A stretch of 64,000 nt of DNA. It comes from Picocystis sp. L7 (lineage: Eukaryota > Chlorophyta > Picocystophyceae > Picocystales > Picocystaceae). Below, in pieces: positions 11,222 through 21,370 of the stretch. Under the pieces are notes generated by a model, which searched no databases, was not told where the DNA came from, and was given only the letters and a program-made list of their open reading frames with translations. Each line of letters opens with the position of its first letter. Position 1 is the stretch's first letter. Location: positions 868,001 through 932,000 of the forward strand of contig QXJR01000006.1 of NCBI GenBank assembly GCA_020975725.1, in the 5' to 3' direction. A program made the translations under genes and the position numbers.

Positions 11222-14200
11222 GTAAAAAGGACTACCACGCACGGAGAAAGAACGTACGCGTGCGTTTTAAGCTTTGCGGACGCGTCCGTGGTTGTTGTGT
11301 CACGTCCGGTCACCTAGGTTTTCGTGGAAATTTCATTGGGGCATAACTTTGCCGTTACTGGCTCAAATTGAACGTTTGACGTGTCGTTGGAAAGTGCGTC
11401 GTAAGATGCGTCGAACAAAATCAACAACGTGTTCTGGAACGGTCTGTGTCAAAAGATAGAATTTGAGTGGTAGAAAAAAAAGAGAGAATGACAAGGATGG
11501 TAGAATTGAAAGAAGAGTTGGAGGCATTGAAAGTGCAACTCATCCAACAAGGTGAAGAGTTGGAGAAGTTAAGAAGTAATCCATCTTCTTCCGTTCAAGA
11601 TGGAACTTCCACTCAAGCCATTACGATGCCGTCCATCCCTCGTGGACCCATGGAGACGATCGTGCGGCCCAAGGGCTTTTCCTTCCATAACATGGGGGAA
11701 GACGCGTTGTCCGAGGCTTTTGAGGCTTGGTGGGGTAGTGTTACAAGGTGGTTTGGAAGGCGCAAGGCCCGCCAACCGGATTTGGAGGAATCGGAGTGCG
11801 TGGTGGACCTCCTTGACATGATCCAAGGACCCAAGTGCGCCGTCCTCGATTCTCTTTACGAGAAGGGGACACTTCCCCTAGATTTGGGAGCATTCAAAAC
11901 ATTATTGGTTCAGCTTCACCGTATCCGTCCTTCATCCGAGGCCGCATACAAAGAATTCGAGAGGGCTTACCAAAAGAGGGACATGACGGTCCGCCACTTC
12001 CTACTCCACCTTGAGGAGTTACAAAGGAAGGTGAATTTGGGAGATGGTAAACTCATTCCCCATGTGAGTGAGGAGATGGTGTTATTGAAGTTGCGCAGTA
12101 GCGTATGGATTGGAATCCGTGACCAACTTCGTGCGAAGTTGGAGGTGGACAAGCTCGATGGAAATGAGCGGCCGTTGGAAACTACGGAGGAGTGGTTGGA
12201 GCTTTTGGAGTATTGTGAGGAGCGTTACGCGCGCGAAAAGGAAGCGCGGGAACGCGACGATCAGCGTCAACTGCGTAAAGCGAAGGCCGTCCCCCAGAAA
12301 ATGGAGCGACCGTCGATGGTAGCGGTTGTGCCGGCGTTGTCGCACCGTCTCACGGACGAACAAGAAAAGTTCCAGGCTGAATGGAAAGGAAAAAAAACCA
12401 ACGCCAAAGGCGATCGAGCGGTGTAAGCAGTTGGGATTGTGCCTTATCTTCCGTTGCTTAAGCCCCGATCATGTTGCGAACAACTGTCCCAACAAGGGAA
12501 AGAGTTCAGAAACGGGAAACGGCCAGGCCCTCGGCAACGGGATACCCCGGCGGGCATAGAAACAGATTCCCCTTTGAGTAAGTGTGAGGGCAAGGATCCT
12601 GTTCCTGCCTCCACCATCCAGGTGAGTCCTGCTGGGTCTCACTTCTTTGAGGAAACTGGAAATTGGGCTGAAGATACACCCCTTAATGCAGCCGTGCATG
12701 GCGCACGTTCCGATGAAACAGTTTCAGATATCAGTAATTACCACGTGGACTATGCGAGGGAGCGGTCCGCGTTTGAGTTGAGTGATTTGACAATTGGGGC
12801 TGGGGAGAACCCACCAGCATCCTCCTGTCCACGGATTGTGGTGAATTTGGCACAATTTGGAGGGTTGACCTTTATCAGGCCTTCCTATGTTGAAGGTACA
12901 GAGTTGAGAACATTGTGGGACACCGGTGCAGGGTGCTCCTATATTCACAGAGAATTCAGTGCTTTAGGTACCATTGCCAGCAAAGCGCACTTTGTGCGAA
13001 GCGTGTTCGCCAACGGCCAGGCGCACACGTCCAACGAACTTTTGCAGATTTCGGTTTCTCTTGGTCCGTTTGATCTGCCATTGGAAAAACAGATTCAGAT
13101 AAATATAAAAGTAATACCTATGGATCTACCAAAGAACTTTGATATGATCCTGGGTTGTGATGTTATGAAACAACTTCAGGCTTCGCTGGACATCGAGCGA
13201 AACACCATTCAGTTGAGTCATCGCGGACGGATCGTAACCCTGGTCATGGACAAACACAAGAAAGTAGAGACGACCTCCGTCAACAGTCTGTCATCAGTAA
13301 GCGTAACGACTGCAGAGCTGACTGCTCAGCACCCAACTTCTTTCAGCACTTTGGAAGAGGAGTTTGGGCCATTCAGTACCACCCTGTTTGTCTCGGCAAG
13401 AGCGGGGCTGGCAACCCTCAATTATGAGGAGCCTGTTGAGGCTTTGGAACAAAACTGGACAGAATTGCCTGGACCGATACTCTGCGTTCCGCCGTTAAGA
13501 CTACTGCCCCAGGTTACGCAGAAATTACGAGCTTCGACACCTATGGATCTGGTCCTGTTGACGCCGTATCTACCCCGGAGTCCATGGTTCAGGGAACTAC
13601 AGCCCCTGGTGCAAAAGGGTAGGGTGGTTCCATCAGCAGACAGGGCTTGTATGCAACAGATAGAAACTTATGGACACAGTACCCCTGACTGTGAAATGGT
13701 AGCTTTGCAGATCAATCACAACAGCACTGCAGAGGTAACGACGCTAGGAGCGATCCAGGTGAACCGTCCAACAGTCACTCGGGAGGCCGTCGAGGGACTA
13801 CAACTGCCCGAGTCGCTGGACACAATACAGCAGCAGCAATTAAGACACCTGCTGCTCAAATATTTGCACCTCATGCAACCACCAGGTGACGATGAACCAC
13901 CGCCGCCGCCATCGGAATTCGACCATCGTATTGTCCTCACGGAGGGAGGGTCACGGCGAGTACAAACCCGACCGATACGCTTGGCCGCTGACCAAACTAT
14001 TGAGTTACAGAAGCGATTTGAACATCGATGCAAGCGTGGGATTATGCAACGGGCGGCCAGCGACAGCGAGACCTGCAAATCTGCAGTTTTCATGGTGAAG
14101 CGTAAGGATGGACCTGATCGTGACGTCGTGGACTTTCAAGCGTTAAACGATGTTACAGTTAAGGATCATTTCCCTCTACCTCTCATTGAGGAACTACTAG

Positions 14201-17200
14201 ATCGATTAAGTCAGGCTCGCTTCTTCATAAGCCTAGACCTGAGAGAAGCCTATTACAACATACGCATGCATCCGGACAGTGTGAGGTACACTGGCACCGT
14301 CACTCATTTTGGTCTATTTGAATGGCTGGTGTTGGTTATGGGAATGTGCAACGCTGTTGCTACATTCTAGCGCATGATGGATGCTAGATTTCATCACCTC
14401 ATCTATGACAAGCGCACGGTTGCTTGCTACCTTGACGACCTGCTGATCTACGCAGACAGTTTTCAGGTCATGATGGACACACTTAAGGAGGTGCTGCAGG
14501 TTTGCGATCGGTATCGGTTCCGACTCAATATGCAAAAAAGCACCTGGTTTCAGACTCACCTTACATACCTGGGACATGTAATTGGGGAGGGACAGTTACG
14601 CCCGGATCCCCGCCTTATTGGGGCGGTGAGAGAATTTCCCCAACCCAGGACGCCAACGCAGTTGCGATCTTTCTTGGGGCTGGCAGGTTATTACAGAAAA
14701 TTCATTTCTCGCTTCTAGGAAAAGGCGGCTCCGCTTTACGAACTAACTAGGCCGATAGAACCTTTGGCTGCTCGTTGGGATGAGCGAGCAGAATCGTTGT
14801 TTGTTGAGTTGAAGTTAGCGTTAACTTCAGAACCTGTTCTTAGGCTCCGGACTCCAGGGTACCCAATTGAGCTTCACACCGATGCGTCTAATGTTGGCCT
14901 GGGAGCTGTGTTGCTCCAACAACACAGCAGTGGTTGGCACCCAGTGGCTTATTGGAGTAAGTCGCTCCAGGGTGCGCAGAAAAGCTACACTACCACTGAA
15001 CTGGAAATGCTAGCTATTGTCCTAGCATTGCAGACATGGCGGCATTACTTGTTGGGTATCCCGATCGTTGTTCGCACCGACCATCAGGCACTGGTGCATT
15101 ATCTGAACAAGCAGCCAGCAAAGCTTCAGCAGCGCGAGTTATCGTGGTTACCCCGGCTCGCCGATTTCCAGCTCACCATAGTGTACAAGCCTGGAAAGTT
15201 CAAGTTGCCGCCCGATGCGCTGAGCCGCGGACGTTCTGCGCTTCACCTCACTGTGCTCGATTTATGTGCAGGGACAGGAACAGTAATCCGCAGCCTGGTC
15301 CATGCAGTACCAAACCATGTTCGCATCAATTATATTGCAGTTGAAAACAATGCAGATTGTCGCACTGTTATTCAGAGAATCTTCAGTTCAGTTCAGCGCG
15401 ACCGTCCAGGTCTCTTTCTACGCAAGGACATATTCCGCCTGGGTCATGATGTTAAGGACCTGGTAAACAAGAAACTGCCTGCAGTGGACCTCATCATAGG
15501 AGGGGTGGCATGCCAACCTTTCAGTAGAGCGAATCCTGCTCGCAAGGGATTGTAGGATGACCGCTCGGTATTTCAAGTTGTGCAGAAACTACTTATGCAC
15601 AGCCGAGCTACCTTTTGTGCAGTTGACTGCACCCCGTTTGCCCAGCACTTGCGAAAAGATCTGGAAGTGGTGCAGCAATGGTTGGGGCAACCTATCCAGC
15701 ATGACTTAAGTCAGTGGTCAGTAGAGCAGCGCACGAGGCTGCTTTGGAGTAATCTCGACACTGAAAATATGAAGCCGCTGTTGAAGGAAATTGTCTAGCC
15801 GCTTACTTGGCAGGCCTGTCTCCAATCAGGTTGGACAGCGCCGTCCGAAAAAGCCCCGACGCTGATGGCCAGCTGGGACAACACCCATAATGTCCGAAAT
15901 GGTCAGTCTATGATTCAACAACAGGGTACCACTATCACCAAGCAGATGGCTCCCGAAGAATGAGAATTATTCGTTGGGCTCCAGCCAGGAGACACACCAA
16001 CACCAGGGTTGGATAAATCCACCAGGAACCGTATGCTCGGCAACGCGTTCCCTGTCTCCTGGATAAACTCCATCATTCGTATCTGGATCAACACCGTCGA
16101 CAACGATGATGTACAAGCAGCAGCATGCTATCCTCTTCCCTCACCCGCGGCACAGGATAGTCCTTTTTACCAAGCTGAGAATACTACTTTGCAACCTCTG
16201 CAATCAGTACTCACAGCGGTCGACATTGGTAAGATTAGCCAATTGGATGCGCTACTTGCGAAAGCGGCGTCGATGGACGCAGATTATCAGAAACTTCAGG
16301 AGACAGATACTCTGCAGAAGCAGGATGGAATCATGTATAAGGTCAGCAGGGGGCAGAAAAGGTTGTATGTTCCTAACAACCGCACAATTAAGAACCTCAT
16401 CCTGATGACCACTCATGATTTGCCGTACGCAGGCCACCCAGGAGTTCATAAAACCACTGAACTGCTAACGCGACAATATTACTGGCCTGGAATGCACGAG
16501 GACGTCAAATCCTACTGCAAACAATGTTATGCTTGCCAACTGGGCAAAATCAGCCGGCAGCGCAGCAAGACCATTCTCCATCCTACAGACCATGGGTCGT
16601 ACCCAAACCGCTGGGTAACACTGGACATAGCGATGGGATTGCCGCCCAGTCACAGTTACAATGCAGTTCTGGTTGTCGTAGATCGGTTTACCAAATACAC
16701 CGTCTACATTCCTATCACCACCAGCATCACTGCGTCCGAATTAGCCTTTCAGTTTGAGCGTCACTGGGTTGCTAAACGCGGATGCCCCAGCAACTTGATC
16801 ATGGACCGAGACACAAAATTCACCTGCGCGTACTGGCGCGATTTCATGGAGACCTTGGGTGTCACGGCCATGCTTACAACTGCTTACCATCAGCAGTCTG
16901 ATGGTCAGACGGAACGTCAAATCGCAACGCTAGCAGACCAACTGCGGGTCGCGCTTATAGATACTTTCAGTGCTGATGACGATTGGTATCGATGCCTGCA
17001 CATCGCAGAATTTGCGACCAACAACACTGTGCGAGCAACAACAGGGGTCACCCCTTTTCAGGCAGAGTTGGGTCGCCATCCAACCATGCCCTTCTATTTG
17101 CTGCCCGGACCCAGCAACCTTACCATCGACAAGCATGTAGCTGAATTGTGCAAATACAGCAGGACGATATATCGTCTTATGGCGATCAATCTCGCCAAGG

Positions 17201-18161
17201 CTGAGGAACGCATGCAGTATTTCAGTAACCGTACGCGAACCAGTAAGACATTTGCAAAGGGAGAAATCGCTAAGCTGCAGGGAGGACGTGCGACACGCAG
17301 TGATCAGCATAAATTACAGCCACGCTTCCGGGTTACCGAAATTGTCCGCTCTCTGGGCAAAAATAATTATGAGATCCGCTTGCCGGAGGGCAGCAGCATA
17401 CACCCCGTCGTGCATGCTGACAAACTGGAAAAATTTTGGACAACAGACCCTACAAAGTTTCCGTTGGCTCAGCAACCTGGACCGGCAGTGCTACCGCCAG
17501 ATACGTCACCGCAACCAACCGACCAAGCGCAGAAATACCCTGTCAGAAAATACCTCCTGCGCAACTGGAATCCAGTGCCACCCAGATACTATGTTCAATG
17601 GGATACCCCTGCCAAAGAATTGGGGTGGGCATATGAAGACGATGCGCTGATCAGCGACGTCGCTGTCTACGAAAAAGTGAATGGAATCCTGCCAGAAATT
17701 GGTATCACTGCTGCCAACAAGGCTGCAGTTCTCAAGCACAAACGCGTCAAACTTCAGCAAAAATCACCCATCGTTCAGAACACGTGGACTGGCAAAGCTC
17801 CATGGGCAGCAGCTATTGGACGTGCGTCCACCGTGAAACTTCCAGGTTTGCAAACATTGCCTGCAGCTAATCTGCACAGAATAGTGGAGAAACGCTTTGA
17901 GGAACAGGGACTTCTCATGTATTACGCTGGACAGGTCGTCGCCACCCCCAAAACTGGTACTGGACGATACACCATCCGTTACACCGACGGATACGAAGAA
18001 GCTGTCACACATCAAGAATTGGACAGGCTCCTTTATCGAGCCTCCGCTAGGATAGATTAAATTTTCAGAAGGAGTTTTTGACCTGAGGGCAGGTTTTCTC
18101 CTACCACCTATTTGTTTAGTGTACAAGAACCGTCGAGGACGCCGGTGTTGGGGCTGGGGAG

Positions 18162-18385
18162 TGTTAGGAACCTGGGCATCCCCCCTTGATTCCTCACCCA
18201 TTGAATCCCTTCAATGGATAGTTACTCCTCTATGGAGAGGAGTACTTAACCTCTCTTTCTCACACCTTGTAATTAAGTTGATCTTGACCTCGAAGGTAGA
18301 GCCGCCTCCCAAGCGCCTCCTCAACCTCCGAGGCAACTTCCTCCGTACCGACGGAGTTCAAGAGCAAGGAGCTTCCCTCCTAACA
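18162..18385 (+). repeat. 3' LTR of the Gypsy element (224 bp)
   Basis: Same length and ends as the 5' LTR, with about 2 percent difference by eye. It is followed at once by the target duplication AAGTC and the resumed internal region of the multi-LTR array. Confidence 0.85.
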
Positions 18386-18458
18386 AAGTCCCTCATCATA
18401 CATGTTATAAAGAACAAGCTGGATCCAAAAGAAACCACCTGGTGCCCAGATGAGTGGG

Positions 18459-18830
18459 AGTGCGAGTATACCACAGCCGAGAAGAGCATGGTCAATGCTT
18501 CTGTCACCAGAAAATATTGGAGTGCGAGTATACCACAGCCGAGAAGAGCATGGTCAATGCTTCTGTCACTAGAAAATATTGGAGTGCGAGTATACCACAG
18601 CCGAGAAGAGCATGGTCATTGCTTCTGTCACCAGAAAATATTGGAGTGCGAGTATACCACAGCCGAGAAGAGCATGGTCAATGCTTCTGTCACTAGAAAA
18701 TATTGGAGTGCGAGTATACCACAGCCGAGAAGAGCATGGTCAATGCTTCTGTCACCAGAAAATATTGGAGTGCGAGTATACCACAGCCGAGAAGAGCATG
18801 GTCAATGCTACTGTCACCAGAAAATGTGAA
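18459..18830 (+). repeat. 62-bp minisatellite, six units (internal region 4)
   Basis: Six units, in the part of the fourth internal region that lies to the right of the Gypsy insertion. Confidence 0.9.
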
Positions 18831-18953
18831 GTCAAATCGATGTCGATCCCACCGATGAATGCGTGGAGTATGTTGCTGTCACCAGAAAATGTGAAGCCAA
18901 ATCAATGCCAATCCCACCGATGAATGCGTGGAGTATGTTGCTGTCACCAGAAA
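18821..18953 (+). repeat. 65-bp minisatellite, two units (internal region 4)
   Basis: Two units only, against about ten and nine in regions 2 and 3 and none complete in region 1, so the unit number is highly variable between copies in one locus. Confidence 0.85.
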
Positions 18954-19071
18954 ATGTGAAGCCAAATCAATGCCGCAGTCGCAAGAATCTTCAGTCTTTC
19001 ATGGATCAAAACACCTGAAACTCAATTGATCAACACTAGTGGACATATGCCTAGATGTTGCCGAGTGGGAG

Positions 19072-19543
19072 TGTTGGAAGGAATACCCTTCCTTAAAAGA
19101 ACGGCCCCATCCAAGCGAAAGCGGGGACCCGCCAAATACCGATTTCCCTAGAAGTCGAGACGTGGAACTCGACAAGACGCACGAGCAGAGCTCTCGTGGG
19201 GAGATCTATGCAGGTGGATCAAGGTCGACGAACCCAATGGTCAGCGTTCGATGCCAACGACGTGGAAAACATCGAAACCCTGGCTGGTGCACACTATAAA
19301 TAGCGCACACCAGCTCAGTTGCAATCGACTTTCTCAAAACCTTCATTCACCCTCCACCGTGCCGTTCCTCACCTTTTCGAGCATCCACCAACCTCACGGA
19401 AGGTCCAACGCTGCCCATCGCCATCGCAACACGTGTCGTGCAGGACGACAAGGGCTGCCGAGCCACCAGGCCGTGAGAGGGATGCCTCTCCCTCGGACCC
19501 ACCATCCACAACAACGGAGGACACCCGACCGGTTCCTCCAACA
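19072..19543 (+). repeat. LTR 5 of the array (472 bp)
   Basis: The last LTR, followed directly by the right target duplication GCCAC. A TATA-like box lies near 19294, about 1.07 kb upstream of the KDO synthase start and in the same orientation. Confidence 0.85.
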
Positions 19544-20362
19544 GCCACCCCAGTCACCCATCAAGGGGACGACCTTCCTCCTGTCCCAAACGTTTCGTGT
19601 GACAGCGAGGAAATGCCAATAAATGTGCCCGTGGTGTCTACGAACGTTCCAAGCAAACCACTACCACTCGGCAAGCGCTGTTCTTCGTAGCACGTTACAA
19701 TGTTGTCATTGTGGAACCTCGCTGACAAGTCCTTTCACCTGTAGTGATGCGGCTTTGTTGCCCACATTACCGTTGGGGTCTACTGGTCTTTCCCAACCAG
19801 CCGATAGGATCCATGAACTTTGTGCACTTCGATCTCGTCATGCACAACCTTAACATAAATGCATTTCCTGATTGTTGAGATGCAACAACGTGGATTATCC
19901 ACTGACACCATTCAAATATCGGGAAACGGCTTGTCCGTGGTTGTGCAAGCAAAAACCGAGACCTATCTCGAAGAGGATCCATCCATCCATTCGACAATCT
20001 CATTTGGGAAAACGAAGAGATAACCAAAGATAGCGCGACAAGATATCAGACTTACAGAAAAAAACATTGCGACATTGTCAAACAAAAAGTATGCCGATTA
20101 GTGCGTTGCATGCTACTACAACGTGGTTTTCCCTCTTGAGAATATTCTCCCACAGGCGGAACAAGCGGTCTGCCAGAAAAAGCTTGGTTCCACGGGTAGG
20201 TTCAAATGCCTTCGGACGAATATTATGTTACAGGTATGTGTCGATTATCGTCTGCCTCGGAACTGTGACATTTTCTACCCTGCTGAATTGACTTCTACCT
20301 CGTGTCCACTTCACGCATCTCGGAGGTTTGCACGTTTGGCGCAGTCTGACGAACCTACAGCA
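19544..20362. promoter_or_regulatory. Upstream region of the KDO synthase gene; right half of a split divergent promoter
   Basis: It begins with the right target duplication GCCAC (19544-19548) and contains no recognisable gene. Before the 14-kb insertion this stretch and the 67 bp beside the LicD-like start codon were contiguous, so the two start codons were only about 0.88 kb apart, facing away from each other. A shared promoter is therefore likely, though no specific elements were identified. Confidence 0.55.
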
Positions 20363-21370
20363 ATGGAGGAATCCACACTGTACAAGACCTTGAAGGTGGG
20401 TGAAGCGAAACAACTTATGAGCTCGTCCATGGGCGCCGCACCGTGAAGTCGCATAGAGCAATCGTGATTGACAACTGGTGCTTGTTTGCCATGGGATCGC
20501 GGCCCATATGACGACGCTGCACTGTATAACCAGACCGCGAGGCCGTTTTTCCTCATGGCAGGTCCGAATGTGATCCAGTCTGAAGAGCACGCACTGTCGA
20601 TGTGCAGACAAATCAAGGAGGTGACGGACGCACTGGACATTGAATTCGTGTACAAGTCTTCTTTGGACAAAGCCAATCGGACAAGCGCTAGTTCCTTTCG
20701 TGGTCCCGGCATGGATGAAGGGCTGCGCATCTTGGAAAAGGTGAAAACCACCTATGGAGTTCCAATCGTGACTGACATTCATGAATCCTATCAAGCAGAA
20801 AGAGTGGGACGAGTGGCGGATGTCATCCAGATACCTGCTTTTCTGTGTCGCCAGACAGACCTTCTGGTTGCAGCAGCAAGAACCCAGCGTATCGTCAACA
20901 TAAAGAAAGGACAATTCTGCGGACCATCCATTATGGGGCACTCGGCAAATAAATGCCGTGCTGCTGGCAATCCAAATGTCATGGTCTGCGAGCGCGGAAC
21001 CATGTTCGGTTATGGAGATCTAGTGGTCGATCCAAGGAATTTAATTTTAATGAGAGACGCAAACTGTCCAGTTGTTGCGGATGTGACACATTCACTTCAA
21101 CAGCCCGGAAGAATGACCAGTGAATGTGGGGCAATTAGTAGTGGGGGTACAAGAGGTCTGATACCTACCATAGCTCGGACTTGTGTAGTATGCGGAGTAG
21201 ATGGCCTCTTCATGGAGGTACATGACAACCCTGACAGTTCTCCTGTCGATGCCCCAACTCAGTGGCCAATGGGGCACTTAAAGCCACTGCTTGAAGAATT
21301 GTCGGACATTGCTAGAGCCACAAAGGGGAGATCCGCTACGGCAGCATCATGCTTTGGCCCTACCATCTAA
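20363..21370 (+). CDS. kdsA: 3-deoxy-D-manno-octulosonate-8-phosphate synthase (KDO-8-P synthase)
   Basis: Condenses phosphoenolpyruvate with arabinose-5-phosphate to KDO-8-P, the precursor of KDO in plant rhamnogalacturonan II and algal scale or wall polymers. A two-exon model gives 289 residues, the usual plant length: exon 1 at 20363-20395 (MEESTLYKTLK), a GT-AG intron 20396-20533, exon 2 from 20534 to the stop. The junction restores the plant N-terminus, LYxxLK followed by ARPFFLMAGPNV. Conserved stretches include SFRGPGM, VTDIHES, IQIPAFLCRQTDLL, NIKKGQFC, VMVCERGTMFGY, VVADVTHSLQQPG and FMEVHDNP. Without the intron the frame has no ATG before the AGPNV motif, which supports the model. 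The gene stands next to the LicD-like gene in divergent orientation. Confidence 0.9.

Larger units (their letters stand above)
10998..18385 (+). mobile_element. Gypsy (Ty3-like) LTR retrotransposon carrying a DNMT3-like methyltransferase, chromodomain and Tudor-like domain; broken
   Basis: Two 224-bp LTRs (TGTTAGG...CCTAACA) are flanked by the 5-bp duplication AAGTC (10993-10997 and 18386-18390). They differ at about four positions, so the insertion is young. Parts in order: gag with a coiled coil and zinc knuckle (about 11.5-12.5 kb), aspartic protease with DTGA (near 12.9 kb), reverse transcriptase with YLDD (about 13.9-14.7 kb), RNase H (about 14.8-15.2 kb), a cytosine-C5 methyltransferase-like module (about 15.24-16.1 kb), integrase with zinc-binding and catalytic regions (about 16.3-17.2 kb), a chromodomain-like segment (near 17.5 kb) and a Tudor-like segment (near 17.9 kb). 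The methyltransferase part shows DLCAGTG (motif I), GGVACQ and NPARKGL as in DNMT3, and a motif X-like RMLGNAFPV. A purine-rich GGGGCTGGGGAG precedes the 3' LTR. The coding region is broken, with about five disruptions; it is treated as a fossil. Confidence 0.85.
5520..19543. mobile_element. Multi-LTR array of a non-autonomous LTR retroelement (five LTRs, four internal regions)
   Basis: Five near-identical 472-bp LTRs start TGTTGG and end CCAACA. They alternate with internal regions at 5992-6919, 7392-8659, 9132-10334 and 10807-19071. The internal regions encode no gag or pol, only a short unique leader, 62-bp and 65-bp minisatellites and a short tail. This is the build of a TRIM/LARD-like parasite of another element's machinery. 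The block is flanked by one 5-bp duplication, GCCAC. The fourth internal region is interrupted by a Gypsy element (10998-18385). By eye the first and last LTRs differ at about six positions in 472, so the insertion looks young. I see no clear primer-binding site after the LTR. Confidence 0.85.

Noticed and set aside
20468-20533. Extension of KDO synthase coding upstream from a TTG codon
   Set aside because: The exon-intron model starting at ATG 20363 gives the correct plant N-terminus and a GT-AG intron; the unspliced extension does not match the family.
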